Of a stretch of DNA of 64,000 nt, positions 1-8,781 are shown one piece after another. The notes below the pieces were generated by a model. It searched no databases and was not told the DNA's origin. It was given only the letters and a program-made list of their open reading frames with translations. Numbering within the stretch: position 1 is the first letter of the stretch; every line of letters starts with the position of its first letter. Source of the DNA: Streptomyces brevispora (GTDB lineage: Bacteria > Actinomycetota > Actinomycetes > Streptomycetales > Streptomycetaceae); NCBI RefSeq assembly GCF_007829885.1, contig NZ_VIWW01000001.1, positions 3,534,001 to 3,598,000 of the forward strand, read 5' to 3'. A program made the position numbers and the translations under genes.

Positions 1-249
1 GCTGAGCAGGGTGTCGTAGGGCGCGGGATCCGGCGCTACCGCGAGCGCCTCGGCGGTCTGCAGGGCGAACCGGTCGAGGTGTTCCAGGGCGCGGACGACG
101 GAGGCACGGGTGCCCGCCCGCGTCGCGAGCTGGGTGATGTCGTTGGGCACGGGGTTGAGGAGGTCGGGCCGGGCACGCAGCAGCCCGGCCAACGACTCGT
201 CGTCCCGGGCGCGCAGAGCCTCGGCGAGCGTCCGCGGTGGTGTGGTCAT
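1..249 (-). CDS. Helicase-associated domain protein, N-terminal fragment
   Basis: The reverse strand opens at ATG 249 and stays open to the window edge, giving 83 residues that start MTTPPRTLAEALRARDDE and contain LLRARPDLLNPVPNDITQLA. This opening matches my memory of actinobacterial proteins annotated as helicase-associated or helicase C-terminal domain proteins (XPB/Ssl2-like winged-helix repeats), which are thought to act on DNA but are poorly characterised. Only the N-terminus is visible, so no catalytic motif can be checked. The divergent membrane-protein gene starts 81 bases away, so the two share a short promoter region. Confidence 0.6.
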   Translation of the reverse strand, partial: MTTPPRTLAEALRARDDESLAGLLRARPDLLNPVPNDITQLATRAGTRASVVRALEHLDRFALQTAEALAVAPDPAPYDTLLS

Positions 250-330
250 CCCCATCCGTCCCACGGTAGTCGCTCCGGGCGGGCCCGAGGGCGCTACCGT
301 CGGTGCAGGTCGGTAGAGGGGAACCATCGC

Positions 331-1413
331 GTGGGGATCGAGAGCGATCAGCTGGTCTACGACTACCTGAGCCGGGTCGGGGACATGGCACAGCGACAAC
401 AGCTGCCCTCGGGCACCCGGATGAGGCTGGTGTCGGAGCTGCGGGGCGAGATCGACCGGCAGCGGGTGAAGCAGGCCGCGGACACCCCTGCGGCGGTGCG
501 CCGCATCATCGGGAGGCTCGGCACCCCCGACGAACTGGTCGCGGCCGCGGCCTCGTCGGCCGACGGATCGGTGCCGTTGCCCCAGGTGCCGGAGCAGGGC
601 CCCGCGGAGGCGGCCGGGATCCCGTGGCCGCGCAGGCCGAAGCTCCGCAAGGACAGCCGCGGGGACGGCGGCAGGACCGGCCGGAAAGACAGTTCGGGCA
701 AGGGCGCGTCGGAGGCGCCGGCGGAGATGTCCGGCGCGTCACCCGGGGTGTCGGCCGGCGGCGGACCGTCCGCACCGCACCGGGCGGGCACGGACGAGCT
801 CGGACCGTCCGGGAGCGAGCCGGACTGGTGGCGCGTCGAGCCGGGCCCCTTCGGCGAGTTCGGCGAGGGGACCGAGGTGCCGGGGTTCCGGGGCGGGGTG
901 GAGATCCCGGCGCTGCTGCGGCCACCGGGGGCGGAGCCGGACGAGGAGCCCGGGGAACCGGGGGAGGGGGAGTACGAGGACGTCGAGGAAGAGCACGAGG
1001 AGGCGGCGGCTTCGCGGCGGCGGTGGCTGCCGAGGCCGCGCCGCTCCCAGGGCGTTGAGGGCGCGGCGTCGCGTGGCTTCTCGCACCCCCTCCTGCTGCT
1101 CGCCGCCGCACTGCTGGTGACCGGCGCGGTGATGGGCTCGCTGCTGGCCGTGGCGGGCGGCTGGCTGCTCGCGTACAGCTCGCGCAAACTGTCCCGCGCG
1201 CAGGCGAAATGGGCGGCGCTGGGGCTGCCGGGAGTGGTCGCGGTGGGCGCTCTCGTCTGGCTGTGGGGCCGGATGGACGGGCGGTGGGGCGCGCCCATCG
1301 GGGACGGGCAGATGGGCCCGGCGATCGGCCAGACCTGGCCGTGGGTGCTGCGGGGTGCGGCCGTGGCCTCCGCGCTCTACCTGGTGTGGCGGGCGCGGAG
1401 GCCACGGGCGTGA
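331..1413 (+). CDS. Membrane protein with HAAS-like N-terminal domain
   Basis: A 360-residue protein from GTG 331, chosen because AGAGGGG lies a few bases upstream and because the open frame before it is arginine-rich and unlike protein. Residues 1-75 are a compact helical domain (VYDYLSRVGDMAQRQQLPSG, LRGEI, IIGRLGTPDELVAAA) resembling HAAS/DUF1700 domains, which often accompany regulated membrane proteins. A long acidic and proline/glycine-rich linker follows. The C-terminal third has about four hydrophobic helices (LLLLAAALLVTGAVMGSLL and others) and ends in RARRPRA. A cytoplasmic sensing domain on an integral membrane anchor is plausible; the actual role is unknown. Confidence 0.72.
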   Translation: MGIESDQLVYDYLSRVGDMAQRQQLPSGTRMRLVSELRGEIDRQRVKQAADTPAAVRRIIGRLGTPDELVAAAASSADGSVPLPQVPEQGPAEAAGIPWPRRPKLRKDSRGDGGRTGRKDSSGKGASEAPAEMSGASPGVSAGGGPSAPHRAGTDELGPSGSEPDWWRVEPGPFGEFGEGTEVPGFRGGVEIPALLRPPGAEPDEEPGEPGEGEYEDVEEEHEEAAASRRRWLPRPRRSQGVEGAASRGFSHPLLLLAAALLVTGAVMGSLLAVAGGWLLAYSSRKLSRAQAKWAALGLPGVVAVGALVWLWGRMDGRWGAPIGDGQMGPAIGQTWPWVLRGAAVASALYLVWRARRPRA

Positions 1414-1431
1414 CGGGCCGGGCCGTGACAA

Positions 1432-1480
1432 CCGGGCCGTGACCGGCCGGGCAGTGGCGGCCGGGCCTGTCACGGCCCGG
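1432..1480. terminator. Bidirectional hairpin between convergent genes
   Basis: CCGGGCCGTGAC (1432-1443) and its exact complement GTCACGGCCCGG (1469-1480) can form a 12-bp stem around a GC-rich 25-base loop. It sits between the convergent membrane-protein gene and the siderophore-binding gene. No T-tract follows, which is usual for Streptomyces terminators. Confidence 0.6.
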
Positions 1481-1505
1481 GTCCGGCCGTGGCCGTGAGG
1501 CCTCG

Positions 1506-2483
1506 TCAGCCGGTCATCTTCGTCTGGAACTCGTTGAGGATCCGGTCCGCGGCGGTGTAGCCGATGCCCGCGATCCACAGCCGGTCGTCGACCTTGAAGA
1601 CCTTGCCGTCCTTGGAGGCCTTCAGCCCCTTCCACAGCCCGCTCTTCATCGTCCGGGTCGTGCCCGCCTTGTCCGGGTCGCCGTACGTCGAGGTGAAGAC
1701 GGCGTCCGCGTCAGCGAGGTCGATCTTCTCGGGCGACACGTCGTAGGAGAAGCCGTCCTTGGCCTTGTCGGTGATGGCGGGGCGGCCCATGCCGATGTCG
1801 GCGAAGATCGAGCCGATGTAGTTCTGCTTGCCGTAGATGCGGATGTCCGCGCCCTCGACGAAGCGCACGAAGTTGACGTCGGTGGCCGCCGCCTTCTCCT
1901 TGCCGCCGATCGCCGCGGTCACCCTCGCGACATGGGCGTCGTACGCGGCGACGACCTTCTTCGCCTCGGCCTGCTTGCCGAGCGCCTCCGCGTGGACGTG
2001 GAAGTTGTCCTTCCAGGCCGATCCGGTGGACTCCGTCATCACGGTCGGGGCGATCGCGCTGAGCTGCTGGTAGCGGTCGCCGTCGCGGACCTTGCTGGTG
2101 AGGATCAGGTCCGGCTTCAGGGAGGCGACGGTCTCCATGTTGGGGTTGGCGATCTCACCGACCTCCTTGATGTCCTTCGTCTTCGCCGCGGGCAGGTAGG
2201 CGGGGAAGCCGTCCTCGGTCGCCGAGTGCGTCCCGCCGACGGGCCGCACGCCGAGGGTGAGCGCGGAGTCCAGCTCACCGGTGTCCAGGACCACGACGCG
2301 CGTGGGGTGCACGGGGACCTTCACGTCACCCATCGCCGTCTTGACGGTGTGTGTCCCGCCGGCCGGTGAACTGTCGTCGCTCTTGCTGCCGGAGTCCGAG
2401 GAGCCGCAGGCGGAGAGTGCGAGTGCGCCGGTCAGGGCGAGTGCGCCGAGAGTGAGGCCACGGCGGCGGACGGAGGAGCCCAT
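1506..2483 (-). CDS. Iron-siderophore ABC transporter substrate-binding lipoprotein
   Basis: A 325-residue secreted lipoprotein. The N-terminus is a twin-arginine-like VRRR stretch, a hydrophobic segment and a lipobox ending LALSAC, so Cys26 should be lipidated. The mature part has the FecB/periplasmic-binding-protein-2 pattern: PVHPTRVVVLDTGELDSALTL, then NMETVASLKPDLIL, and a C-terminal lobe with VSPEKIDLADADAVF. It would capture a ferric siderophore outside the cell and pass it to the permease pair encoded upstream in the same leftward operon. ATG 2483 is preceded by GAAAGG. The ATPase gene ends 29 bases upstream, so co-transcription is likely. The ligand cannot be told from sequence. Confidence 0.9.
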   Translation of the reverse strand: MGSSVRRRGLTLGALALTGALALSACGSSDSGSKSDDSSPAGGTHTVKTAMGDVKVPVHPTRVVVLDTGELDSALTLGVRPVGGTHSATEDGFPAYLPAAKTKDIKEVGEIANPNMETVASLKPDLILTSKVRDGDRYQQLSAIAPTVMTESTGSAWKDNFHVHAEALGKQAEAKKVVAAYDAHVARVTAAIGGKEKAAATDVNFVRFVEGADIRIYGKQNYIGSIFADIGMGRPAITDKAKDGFSYDVSPEKIDLADADAVFTSTYGDPDKAGTTRTMKSGLWKGLKASKDGKVFKVDDRLWIAGIGYTAADRILNEFQTKMTG

Positions 2484-2512
2484 CGATTGCCTTTCGTAGG
2501 GGGTGCGCGGAT

Positions 2513-3358
2513 TCAGGACGCCTGCGCGGGCTTCCAGGGAGCCCCCGGCACGACGAGCGGCGAACCCGTCACCGGGTCGGGGACGATCACCGCCTCCAGA
2601 CCGAAGACCTCACGGACGAGTTCGGCGGTGACGACGTCCTCGGGGCGGCCCTCGGCGACGATCCGGCCCGCCTTCATGGCGACCAGGTGGTCGGCGTACC
2701 GGGCGGCCTGGTTGAGGTCGTGGAGCACCGTCACCACGGTCCGGCCGCGGGTGCCGTCGGCCGCCGGGGCGGCGAGCCGGCGCACCAGGTCGAGGACCTC
2801 CACCTGGTGGGCGATGTCGAGGTAGGTGGTCGGCTCGTCGAGCAGCAGCAGATCGGTCTCCTGGGCGAGCGCCATCGCGATCCACACCCGCTGGCGCTGC
2901 CCGCCGGAGAGCTCGTCCACCGACCGGGTGCCGAGCGCGGTGATGTCGGTGCGCTCCATGGCGTCCGTCACCGCCCGCTCGTCCTCCTGGGACCACTGCT
3001 GCCACCAGTGCTGGTGGGGCTGGCGGCCGCGGGCCACCAGGTCGGAGACGGTGATCGCCTCGGGGGCCACCGGGGTCTGCGGGAGCAGCCCGATCGACTG
3101 GGCGATCTTCTTCGTGGGGATCCTCGACAGCTCGGTGCCGTCCAGCAGCACCGCCCCGCCGCGCGGCTTGAGGAGGCGGCCCAGCGCCCGCAGGGTCGTC
3201 GACTTGCCGCAGGCGTTCGGCCCGACGATGACCGTCACCCGGCCGTCGGGGACGGCCAGGTCCAGCTCGTGGACGACGGTGCGGTCCTCGTACGCGAGCG
3301 TCAGCCCGCGCACCGTCAGCCGGCTGGTCACGGCGTCCTGCTGCCGGGTCGTGGTCAT
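2513..3358 (-). CDS. Siderophore ABC transporter ATP-binding protein
   Basis: A 281-residue FepC-type ATPase that drives ferric-siderophore import. Walker [10 protein letters not shown] is at residues 46-54, the signature LSGGQ at 150-154, Walker B LLLDEP at about 171-176, and the switch His is in [10 protein letters not shown] 3358 is used because its ATGA overlaps the stop of the permease upstream; a longer open frame before it is the shadow of that permease. The C-terminal tail ([16 protein letters not shown]) is typical of the family. It follows two permease genes and precedes the binding-protein gene, completing the importer. Confidence 0.93.
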   Translation of the reverse strand: MTTTRQQDAVTSRLTVRGLTLAYEDRTVVHELDLAVPDGRVTVIVGPNACGKSTTLRALGRLLKPRGGAVLLDGTELSRIPTKKIAQSIGLLPQTPVAPEAITVSDLVARGRQPHQHWWQQWSQEDERAVTDAMERTDITALGTRSVDELSGGQRQRVWIAMALAQETDLLLLDEPTTYLDIAHQVEVLDLVRRLAAPAADGTRGRTVVTVLHDLNQAARYADHLVAMKAGRIVAEGRPEDVVTAELVREVFGLEAVIVPDPVTGSPLVVPGAPWKPAQAS

Positions 3359-4425
3359 GCGTTGCCTCCCCTGCGGCCACTGTGACCGCGGATGATCAGC
3401 CAGATCAGGTACGGGGCGCCGACCGCCGCCGTCAGGACGCCCACCGGGAGTTCGGTGGGGGAGAAGAGCCTGCGGGCCAGCAGGTCCGCGAAGACGACGA
3501 TCACCGCGCCGAGCAGTGCCGAACACAGCAGCGGGATCTGCGCGGTCCGGGTCATCCGGCGGGCGATCTGCGGGGCGAGCAGGGCCACGAAGTCGACCGG
3601 CCCGGCCGTCCCCGTCGCCACCGACGCCAGGATCACGCCGAGCGCGACGAGCCCCAGCCGTACCCGGCCCAGCCGGACCCCGAGCGCGGTCGCCGTGTCG
3701 TCGTCCATGGTCACGGTGCGCTGGGCGCGGGCGGCCCACAGGACGGCGGGCAGCAGGATCAGCAGCGTCCAGCCGATGGGTGCGGCCTCGTCGTAGCCGC
3801 GGCCGTTGAGCGAGCCGGTCATCCAGATCTGCGCCTGCTGGGCGACGAGGTAGTCGCCCTTGGTCAGGAACAGGGTGGTGACCGAGCGCAGCGCGATGGC
3901 GAAGCCGATGCCGATCAGGACGAAGCGGGTGGCGTGCAGCCCGCCGCGCCAGGCGAAGGCGTAGACGAGCGCCGCGGCCGCGACCCCGCCGATCACCGAC
4001 AGGTACGGCAGCACGGTGTACGAGGTGATGCCGAACGTCATCGCGCCGACCGTGAGCGCGCTCGCGCCCTGGCTGATGCCGATGATGTCGGGGCTGGCGA
4101 GGGGGTTGCGGGCCACGGTCTGGATCAGCGCGCCGGCGATCCCGAACGCGAGGCCGACGAGCAGCCCGACGACCATGCGCGGCAGCCGCAGCGTGCCGAC
4201 GACGAGTTCGTCGGCGGACGGCCGGCCCAGGACCACCTTCAGGACCTCGCCCGGCGCGACGAAGCTCTCGCCGACGCAGAGGTACGCGACACAGACGGCG
4301 GCCAGCAGCGCGACGAGCGCGGCGGCGACGACCGCGGCCCGGCGGTGCAGCAGGAACCGGCCGCGCGCCCCGATCCGTACGACGCTGTACCCGGCGGGCC
4401 GCACGGCGGCCGTGGTGGCGCTCAC
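3355..4425 (-). CDS. Iron-siderophore ABC transporter permease (FecCD family), second
   Basis: A 356-residue FecCD/BtuC-type permease with about nine to ten hydrophobic helices. Family hallmarks include [36 protein letters not shown] and [18 protein letters not shown], the last being the region that contacts the ATPase. It should pair with the neighbouring permease as a heterodimer in the cytoplasmic membrane. The GTG start at 4425 overlaps the preceding gene's stop (GTGA), and its own stop overlaps the ATPase start (ATGA), showing tight translational coupling. Confidence 0.92.
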   Translation of the reverse strand: MSATTAAVRPAGYSVVRIGARGRFLLHRRAAVVAAALVALLAAVCVAYLCVGESFVAPGEVLKVVLGRPSADELVVGTLRLPRMVVGLLVGLAFGIAGALIQTVARNPLASPDIIGISQGASALTVGAMTFGITSYTVLPYLSVIGGVAAAALVYAFAWRGGLHATRFVLIGIGFAIALRSVTTLFLTKGDYLVAQQAQIWMTGSLNGRGYDEAAPIGWTLLILLPAVLWAARAQRTVTMDDDTATALGVRLGRVRLGLVALGVILASVATGTAGPVDFVALLAPQIARRMTRTAQIPLLCSALLGAVIVVFADLLARRLFSPTELPVGVLTAAVGAPYLIWLIIRGHSGRRGGNA

Positions 4426-5432
4426 GCGGGCACCGCCTTCCGGCGCACCAGCGCGACCAGGAACGGCACCCCGATCAGTGCCGTCATCACACCGGCCGGG
4501 ATCTCGCTGGGCGGGAAGACGATCCGGCCGACCACATCGGATACGAGCAGCATCACGGGTCCGATCAGAGCGGCCATCGGCAGCACCCAGCGGTGGTCGC
4601 TGCCGACGATTGCGCGGGCGATGTGTGGAACGGCGAGGCCGATGAACGCGATCGGCCCGGCCGCCGCGACGCCGACGCCGGTGAGCACGGTGGCACCGAT
4701 GCCGCCGACGATCCGTACCGTCGCGATCTTCTGCCCGAGCCCCTTCGCCATGTCCTCGCCGAGCGCCAGCGCATCGAGCCCGCGGGCCACGGAGAGTACG
4801 AGGACCGTCCCCACCAGCAGGAACGGCCAGATCTGCTGAGCCACCTGGGCCTCGCGGCCGGCGATCGAGCCGACCTGCCAGAACCGGAACTCGTCCAGCG
4901 CGGACGCCTTCGTCGTCAGCACGGCCATGGTCACCGACACCAGCAGCGCGTTGATCGCGGCGCCGCCGAGCGCGAGCTTCACCGGGGTGGCGCCGCCGCG
5001 CCCGCTGGAGGCGATGGCGTACACCGCGACGGAGGCGACGGCCGCACCCGCGAAGGCGAACCAGACGTACCCGGTGAGCGTGTGGACACCCGCGTACGCG
5101 ATGGCCAGCACCACACCGACCGAGGCGCCCTGGCTGATGCCGAGGATGCCGGGGTCGGCGATGGGGTTACGGGTGATGCCCTGGAGCACCGTGCCGGCGA
5201 GGGCGAGGGCGGCGCCGACCATCAGCCCGATCAGGGTGCGGGGCACCCGCATGTTCCGGATGACCTCGGCGGCGTCGGAGTGCCCGCCGTGCAGCAGGGC
5301 GTCCAGGACGGCGGACGGGGCGATGGGGCGCGCCCCGACGGCGAGGCTGAGCAGTACGGCGAACAGCAGCGCCAGGACGGCCGCCGCCGTCATGAGAGCG
5401 CGTCTGGAGCGGCGTGGTGCGGCGGCTGACAT
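4422..5432 (-). CDS. Iron-siderophore ABC transporter permease (FecCD family), first
   Basis: First gene of the leftward siderophore-uptake operon, 336 residues from ATG 5432 ([11 protein letters not shown]); an in-frame TTG at 5441 is a less likely start. It has a basic N-terminus, then about nine membrane helices, with FecCD signatures [36 protein letters not shown] and [15 protein letters not shown]. Together with the next gene it forms the transmembrane channel. An iron-box-like palindrome lies 28 bases upstream, so transcription should rise under iron limitation. Confidence 0.91.
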   Translation of the reverse strand: MSAAAPRRSRRALMTAAAVLALLFAVLLSLAVGARPIAPSAVLDALLHGGHSDAAEVIRNMRVPRTLIGLMVGAALALAGTVLQGITRNPIADPGILGISQGASVGVVLAIAYAGVHTLTGYVWFAFAGAAVASVAVYAIASSGRGGATPVKLALGGAAINALLVSVTMAVLTTKASALDEFRFWQVGSIAGREAQVAQQIWPFLLVGTVLVLSVARGLDALALGEDMAKGLGQKIATVRIVGGIGATVLTGVGVAAAGPIAFIGLAVPHIARAIVGSDHRWVLPMAALIGPVMLLVSDVVGRIVFPPSEIPAGVMTALIGVPFLVALVRRKAVPA

Positions 5433-5459
5433 CGGACCCAATCGAAAAGCGAAGCATGG

Positions 5460-5479
5460 TTAGGCTTGGCTAAGTCTAA
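5460..5479. promoter_or_regulatory. Iron-box-like palindrome (DmdR/IdeR-type operator)
   Basis: TTAGGCTTGGCTAAGTCTAA is an imperfect dyad in which 16 of 20 positions match its own reverse complement. It resembles the actinobacterial iron box (TTAGGTTAGGCTAACCTAA type) bound by DtxR-family repressors such as DmdR1 and IdeR when charged with ferrous iron. It lies just before the siderophore permease gene, which fits iron repression of the importer. It could also affect the divergent HAD gene. Confidence 0.7.
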
Positions 5480-5545
5480 GCACCGGCTCCGTGGGACCGT
5501 CCGGGGGTGTGCGGAGTCCTGCACGCCCTCGGCACAATGGCAGTC

Positions 5546-6160
5546 ATGGCTTCGCACGCGCTGATGGTCGGCTTCGACCTGGACATGACGCTCATCGACT
5601 CCCGGCCCGGCATCAAGGCCGCCTACCTGGCGCTTTCCGCCGAAACCGGGGCGGTGATCGACGCCGACCTGGTGGTGAGCCGGCTGGGCCCGCCGGTGGA
5701 GGACGAGCTGGCGAACTGGTTTCCGGCCGCGGAAGTGGCCGCGGTGGCCGACCGGTACCGCGAGATCTATCCCACACACGCGATCGTCCCGACGCTCTCG
5801 ATGCCCGGGGCGCGGGAGTCGGTGGCGGCGATCCGCGAACTGGGCGGCCGGACGATGGTCGTCACTGCCAAGTACGAGCCGAACGCGAAGCTGCACCTCG
5901 CCCATCTGGGGATCGAGCCCGACGTGATCGTGGGCGGCCTGTGGGCCGAGGCGAAGGCGGATGCGCTGCGGGAGCACGGGGCGGGCGTGTACGTGGGCGA
6001 CCACACCGGCGACGTACGCGGAGCGCGGGTCGCGGGCGCGCTGTCGGTGGGCGTGACGACGGGCCCGTGCGACGCGGAGGAACTCCGGTCGGCGGGGGCG
6101 GACGTGGTGCTGGCGTCGCTGACGGAGTTCCCGGCGTGGCTGGAGACGTACGCGGCGTAG
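5546..6160 (+). CDS. HAD-family hydrolase, phosphoglycolate-phosphatase-like
   Basis: About 204 residues from ATG 5546; an in-frame ATG at 5537 is equally possible and no clear ribosome site separates them. HAD motifs are in order: motif I FDLDMTLIDS near the N-terminus (nucleophile and acid aspartates), motif II VVTAK, a lysine region EAKADAL, and motif IV GDHTGDV with acidic metal ligands. The helical cap between motifs I and II is of the phosphoglycolate phosphatase type. It probably hydrolyses a small phosphomonoester; the substrate is unknown. It is divergent from the siderophore operon, across the iron box. Confidence 0.85.
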   Translation: MASHALMVGFDLDMTLIDSRPGIKAAYLALSAETGAVIDADLVVSRLGPPVEDELANWFPAAEVAAVADRYREIYPTHAIVPTLSMPGARESVAAIRELGGRTMVVTAKYEPNAKLHLAHLGIEPDVIVGGLWAEAKADALREHGAGVYVGDHTGDVRGARVAGALSVGVTTGPCDAEELRSAGADVVLASLTEFPAWLETYAA

Positions 6161-6338
6161 GACTTCGGCGGGGAGCGGGCGCGGGATCGCGGAGCGCGTT
6201 CCCGCTCACTGGTCGGACCGTGACCAAGGGGATCCCTCAGCCATGGGTTCCGATAATCCGGCGGCAGCGGCTGCTCGGGCCCACCATTACGTGGTCGCGC
6301 CGGGCGCGCAGCACCGTGACGGAGACATCCCCCCGGCC

Positions 6339-6563
6339 CTACTGCTTCGGCGCACCCGCCCGCGCAGACCGGACGACGCCCGCCGCGGCGATCAGGAAGC
6401 CGACGCCCATCAGCATGCACAGGGCCCAGGCGATGGACGGCAGCGGGTGGGTGCCGAGGAAGAGCGGTGCCATGGTGGCCAGGGTGCACAGCGCGCCGAC
6501 GAAGAAGACGATCGCGCCGATCCGGACCAGCCGGTCACCTGCGCCAGAAGATGTAGTACTCAC
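6339..6563 (-). CDS. Small two-helix membrane protein
   Basis: A 74-residue protein from GTG 6563 (MSTTSSGAGDRLVRIG). Two hydrophobic helices (IGAIVFFVGALCTLATMAPLF and IAWALCMLMGVGFLIAAAGV) are joined by a short loop, and the tail is basic (RSARAGAPKQ). I recognise no named family. The longer upstream open frame has non-coding composition and was discarded. It lies between the HAD gene and the cold-shock gene and is transcribed away from the latter. Confidence 0.68.
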   Translation of the reverse strand: MSTTSSGAGDRLVRIGAIVFFVGALCTLATMAPLFLGTHPLPSIAWALCMLMGVGFLIAAAGVVRSARAGAPKQ

Positions 6564-6631
6564 GCTGCCAGGGTAGTTCCCGACGGCGGCGAACCACCCC
6601 GGGTCGGCCGGTCGGCGCGGCAAGTGCCGTT

Positions 6632-6648
6632 TCCGGACAGAGTCCGGA
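6632..6648. promoter_or_regulatory. Perfect 7-bp dyad upstream of the cold-shock gene
   Basis: TCCGGAC-AGA-GTCCGGA is a perfect inverted repeat about 117 bases before the cold-shock start and 69 bases before the divergent membrane-protein start. It could be an operator or a leader hairpin. The sequence alone does not say which. Confidence 0.35.
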
Positions 6649-6764
6649 TGACCAGGCTTGACGAGGGGTACTTCACCTGTGGAGGCTTCTGTCAGCAGGG
6701 GGAGCACGACCACTGGACGGCCTGACCTGCTGAGGCTTTGTTCCGGCATACGTGTTGAGATGGG

Positions 6765-7157
6765 GTGCGTGCTTTGCCGACTGGCAAGGTCAAATGGTTC
6801 AACAGCGAGAAGGGCTTCGGCTTCCTCTCCCGCGACGACGGCAGCGACGTCTTCGTGCACTCGTCCGTGCTGCCCGCAGGAGTCGACGCCCTCAAGCCCG
6901 GCCAGCGTGTCGAATTCGGCGTGGTCGCCGGACAACGCGGTGACCAGGCACTTTCCGTGGCGATCCTCGACCCCACACCGTCCGTCGCGGCCGCCCAGCG
7001 CCGCAAACCGGACGAGTTGGCGTCGATCGTGCAGGACCTGACGACCGTCCTGGAGAACATCACCCCGCTGCTGGAGCGCGGCCGCTACCCCGACAAGGCC
7101 TCCGGCACCAAGATCGCCGGGCTGCTCCGCGCGGTCGCGGACCAGCTCGACGTGTAG
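6765..7157 (+). CDS. Cold-shock domain protein with C-terminal extension
   Basis: Residues 4-70 form a cold-shock domain: TGKVKWFNSEKGFGFLSRDD carries RNP1 (KGFGF) and DVFVHSS carries RNP2, the aromatic surface that binds single-stranded nucleic acid. Unlike the usual 67-residue Csp proteins it has a further 60-residue helical tail (LASIVQDLTTVLENITPLLERGRYP). Total length is 130 residues from GTG 6765. An in-frame TTG at 6774 gives the more canonical start MPTGKVKWF, with GGGG spaced before it, and may be the true start. Likely an RNA chaperone or transcription antiterminator. Confidence 0.88.
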   Translation: MRALPTGKVKWFNSEKGFGFLSRDDGSDVFVHSSVLPAGVDALKPGQRVEFGVVAGQRGDQALSVAILDPTPSVAAAQRRKPDELASIVQDLTTVLENITPLLERGRYPDKASGTKIAGLLRAVADQLDV

Positions 7158-7207
7158 GACACCGCCTCAGGGGCACGGCTCAGGGACACCTGCTCAGAGG
7201 CACCGCC

Positions 7208-8065
7208 TCAGGGACACGACAGCGCGTCCGGGCCGAGGGGCGGGACCAGGCCCTCGGCCGCGGCGCGGGTCAGCAGGCCGCGGATCGCCGCGTAGCCGTT
7301 CTCGCCGAGGTCGGCGGTGAACTCGTTCACGTACAGGCCGATGTGCTGGTCGGCGACGGACGGGTCCATCTCCTGCGAGTGCTCCAGGACGTACGGGCGC
7401 GAAGCCTGCGGGTCGTCCCACGCCATCCGTACCGACGCGCGCACCGACTCGGCGAGCAGCTTCAGCGTGTCCGCGCCCAGCGAGCGCTTCGCGATGATCG
7501 CGCCGAGCGGGATCGGTAGACCGGTCGTCTCCTCCCAGTGGCGGCCCATGTCGGCGAGGTTGTGCAGGCCGTAGTTCTGGTACGTGAAGCGCGCCTCGTG
7601 GATGACGAGACCGGCGTCCACCTTGCCGTCCCGTACCGCCGGCATGATCTCGTCGAACGGCATGACGACGATCTCGCCGACCCCGCCCGGCACCGCTTCG
7701 GCCGCCCAGAGGCGGAACAGCAGGTACGCGGTGGAGCGCTCGCTCGGTACGGCGACGGTCCTGCCCGTCAGGTCCGTGCCCGGCTCCTTCGTGAGGACGA
7801 GCGGCCCGCAGCCCCGTCCCAGCGCCCCGCCGCACGGCAGCAGCGCGTACTCCTGAAGGACCCAGGGCAGCACCGCGTACGACACCTTCAGGACGTCGAG
7901 CTCGCCGCGCTCGGCCATGCCGTTGGTGATGTCGATGTCGGCGAAGGTGACATCGAGGGCGGGCGCGTCGGGGATCCTGCCGTGCGCCCAGGCGTCGAAG
8001 ACGAACGTGTCGTTCGGGCACGGCGAGAAGGCGATCCGCAGCGGGTCAGGAGTGGTCTCGGTCAT
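7208..8065 (-). CDS. mqnD: 1,4-dihydroxy-6-naphthoate synthase, futalosine menaquinone pathway
   Basis: A 285-residue MqnD. It converts cyclic dehypoxanthinyl futalosine to 1,4-dihydroxy-6-naphthoate in the futalosine route to menaquinone. Visible family features are LRIAFSPCPNDTFVFDAWAHG at the N-terminus, the substrate-pocket stretch DIDITNGMAERGELDVLKVS, and GLVIHEARFTYQNYGL, which includes the conserved histidine region. The fold is periplasmic-binding-protein-like but there is no signal peptide, so it is cytoplasmic. The gene overlaps the end of mqnB by 20 bases and is its operon partner. Confidence 0.95.
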   Translation of the reverse strand: MTETTPDPLRIAFSPCPNDTFVFDAWAHGRIPDAPALDVTFADIDITNGMAERGELDVLKVSYAVLPWVLQEYALLPCGGALGRGCGPLVLTKEPGTDLTGRTVAVPSERSTAYLLFRLWAAEAVPGGVGEIVVMPFDEIMPAVRDGKVDAGLVIHEARFTYQNYGLHNLADMGRHWEETTGLPIPLGAIIAKRSLGADTLKLLAESVRASVRMAWDDPQASRPYVLEHSQEMDPSVADQHIGLYVNEFTADLGENGYAAIRGLLTRAAAEGLVPPLGPDALSCP

Positions 8066-8753
8066 GGTGGGTCGTCCAGCCTTCCAGTACGGGTGTGAGC
8101 TGCCCGAACGCGTCGGTGAGCGCGGCCAGCGCGTCGCCGATGCGCCAGGCGTCGCGGTCGCGGGGGCCCACGGCGTTCGAGACGGCCCTGATCTCCAGGA
8201 CGGGCACGCCGGTCAGGCCGGCGGCCTCCGCGACCCCGAACCCCTCCATGGCCTCGGCGACGGCGCCGGGGTGCGCGGCGAGGAGGGCGGCGGCGCGCTC
8301 CGCCGTGCCGGTCACGGTGGAGACGGTGAGGACGTCGCCGGTCACCGCACCGGTCGCGGCGGACACCGCGCGCACCAGGGAGCGGGGCGGGTGGTGCCAG
8401 TCCCGGCCGAAGCCGAGCTCGGTGACGGGCACGAAGCCCGCGGGTGTCTCGGCGCCCAGGTCCGCCGCGCCGATGCGGCCGGCCACGACGAGAGAGCCGA
8501 CCGGGGCGACACCGGCGAAGCCACCGCCGATGCCGGCCGAGATCACCAGGTCGTAGCGGTCCGAGACCAGGGCGAACGCGGCCGAGGCCGCTGCCGCGGC
8601 CGGTCCCGCACCGCCCGCGAGCACGTCGAAGGGGCCCGCGCGGTGGATCTCCGCACCCGGCACCCGGCGCACCGACACCTCGGAGCCGTCCCCGGACGCG
8701 CGCGTGACCGCGTCCCGTTCCACCGGGACAGCGGTCACGACAAGCACACGCAC
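8046..8753 (-). CDS. mqnB: Futalosine hydrolase
   Basis: A 235-residue nucleoside-phosphorylase-fold hydrolase that removes hypoxanthine from futalosine to give dehypoxanthine futalosine. Family marks are the start MRVLVVTAVPVERDAV, the loop SAGIGGGFAG, the purine-site segment AEAMEGFGVAEAA with its conserved Met-Glu, and RAVSNAVGPRDRDAWRIGDAL near the C-terminus. GTG 8753 has GGAGG about eight bases upstream. It is the first gene of a two-gene mqnB-mqnD operon; other mqn genes are not in this window. Confidence 0.95.
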   Translation of the reverse strand: MRVLVVTAVPVERDAVTRASGDGSEVSVRRVPGAEIHRAGPFDVLAGGAGPAAAAASAAFALVSDRYDLVISAGIGGGFAGVAPVGSLVVAGRIGAADLGAETPAGFVPVTELGFGRDWHHPPRSLVRAVSAATGAVTGDVLTVSTVTGTAERAAALLAAHPGAVAEAMEGFGVAEAAGLTGVPVLEIRAVSNAVGPRDRDAWRIGDALAALTDAFGQLTPVLEGWTTHHDRDHS

Positions 8754-8781
8754 GGGAGGAGCCTCCGAGGTCAGGAGGGGA

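Noticed and set aside
79..330. N-terminal extension of the membrane-protein gene
   Set aside because: Overlaps the divergent helicase-associated gene and reads as arginine/glycine-rich noise; GTG 331 has a good ribosome site.
7160..7217. CACCGCCTCAGGG direct repeats as a mobile element footprint
   Set aside because: Only two short imperfect copies in a 50-base convergent gap, without inverted ends.
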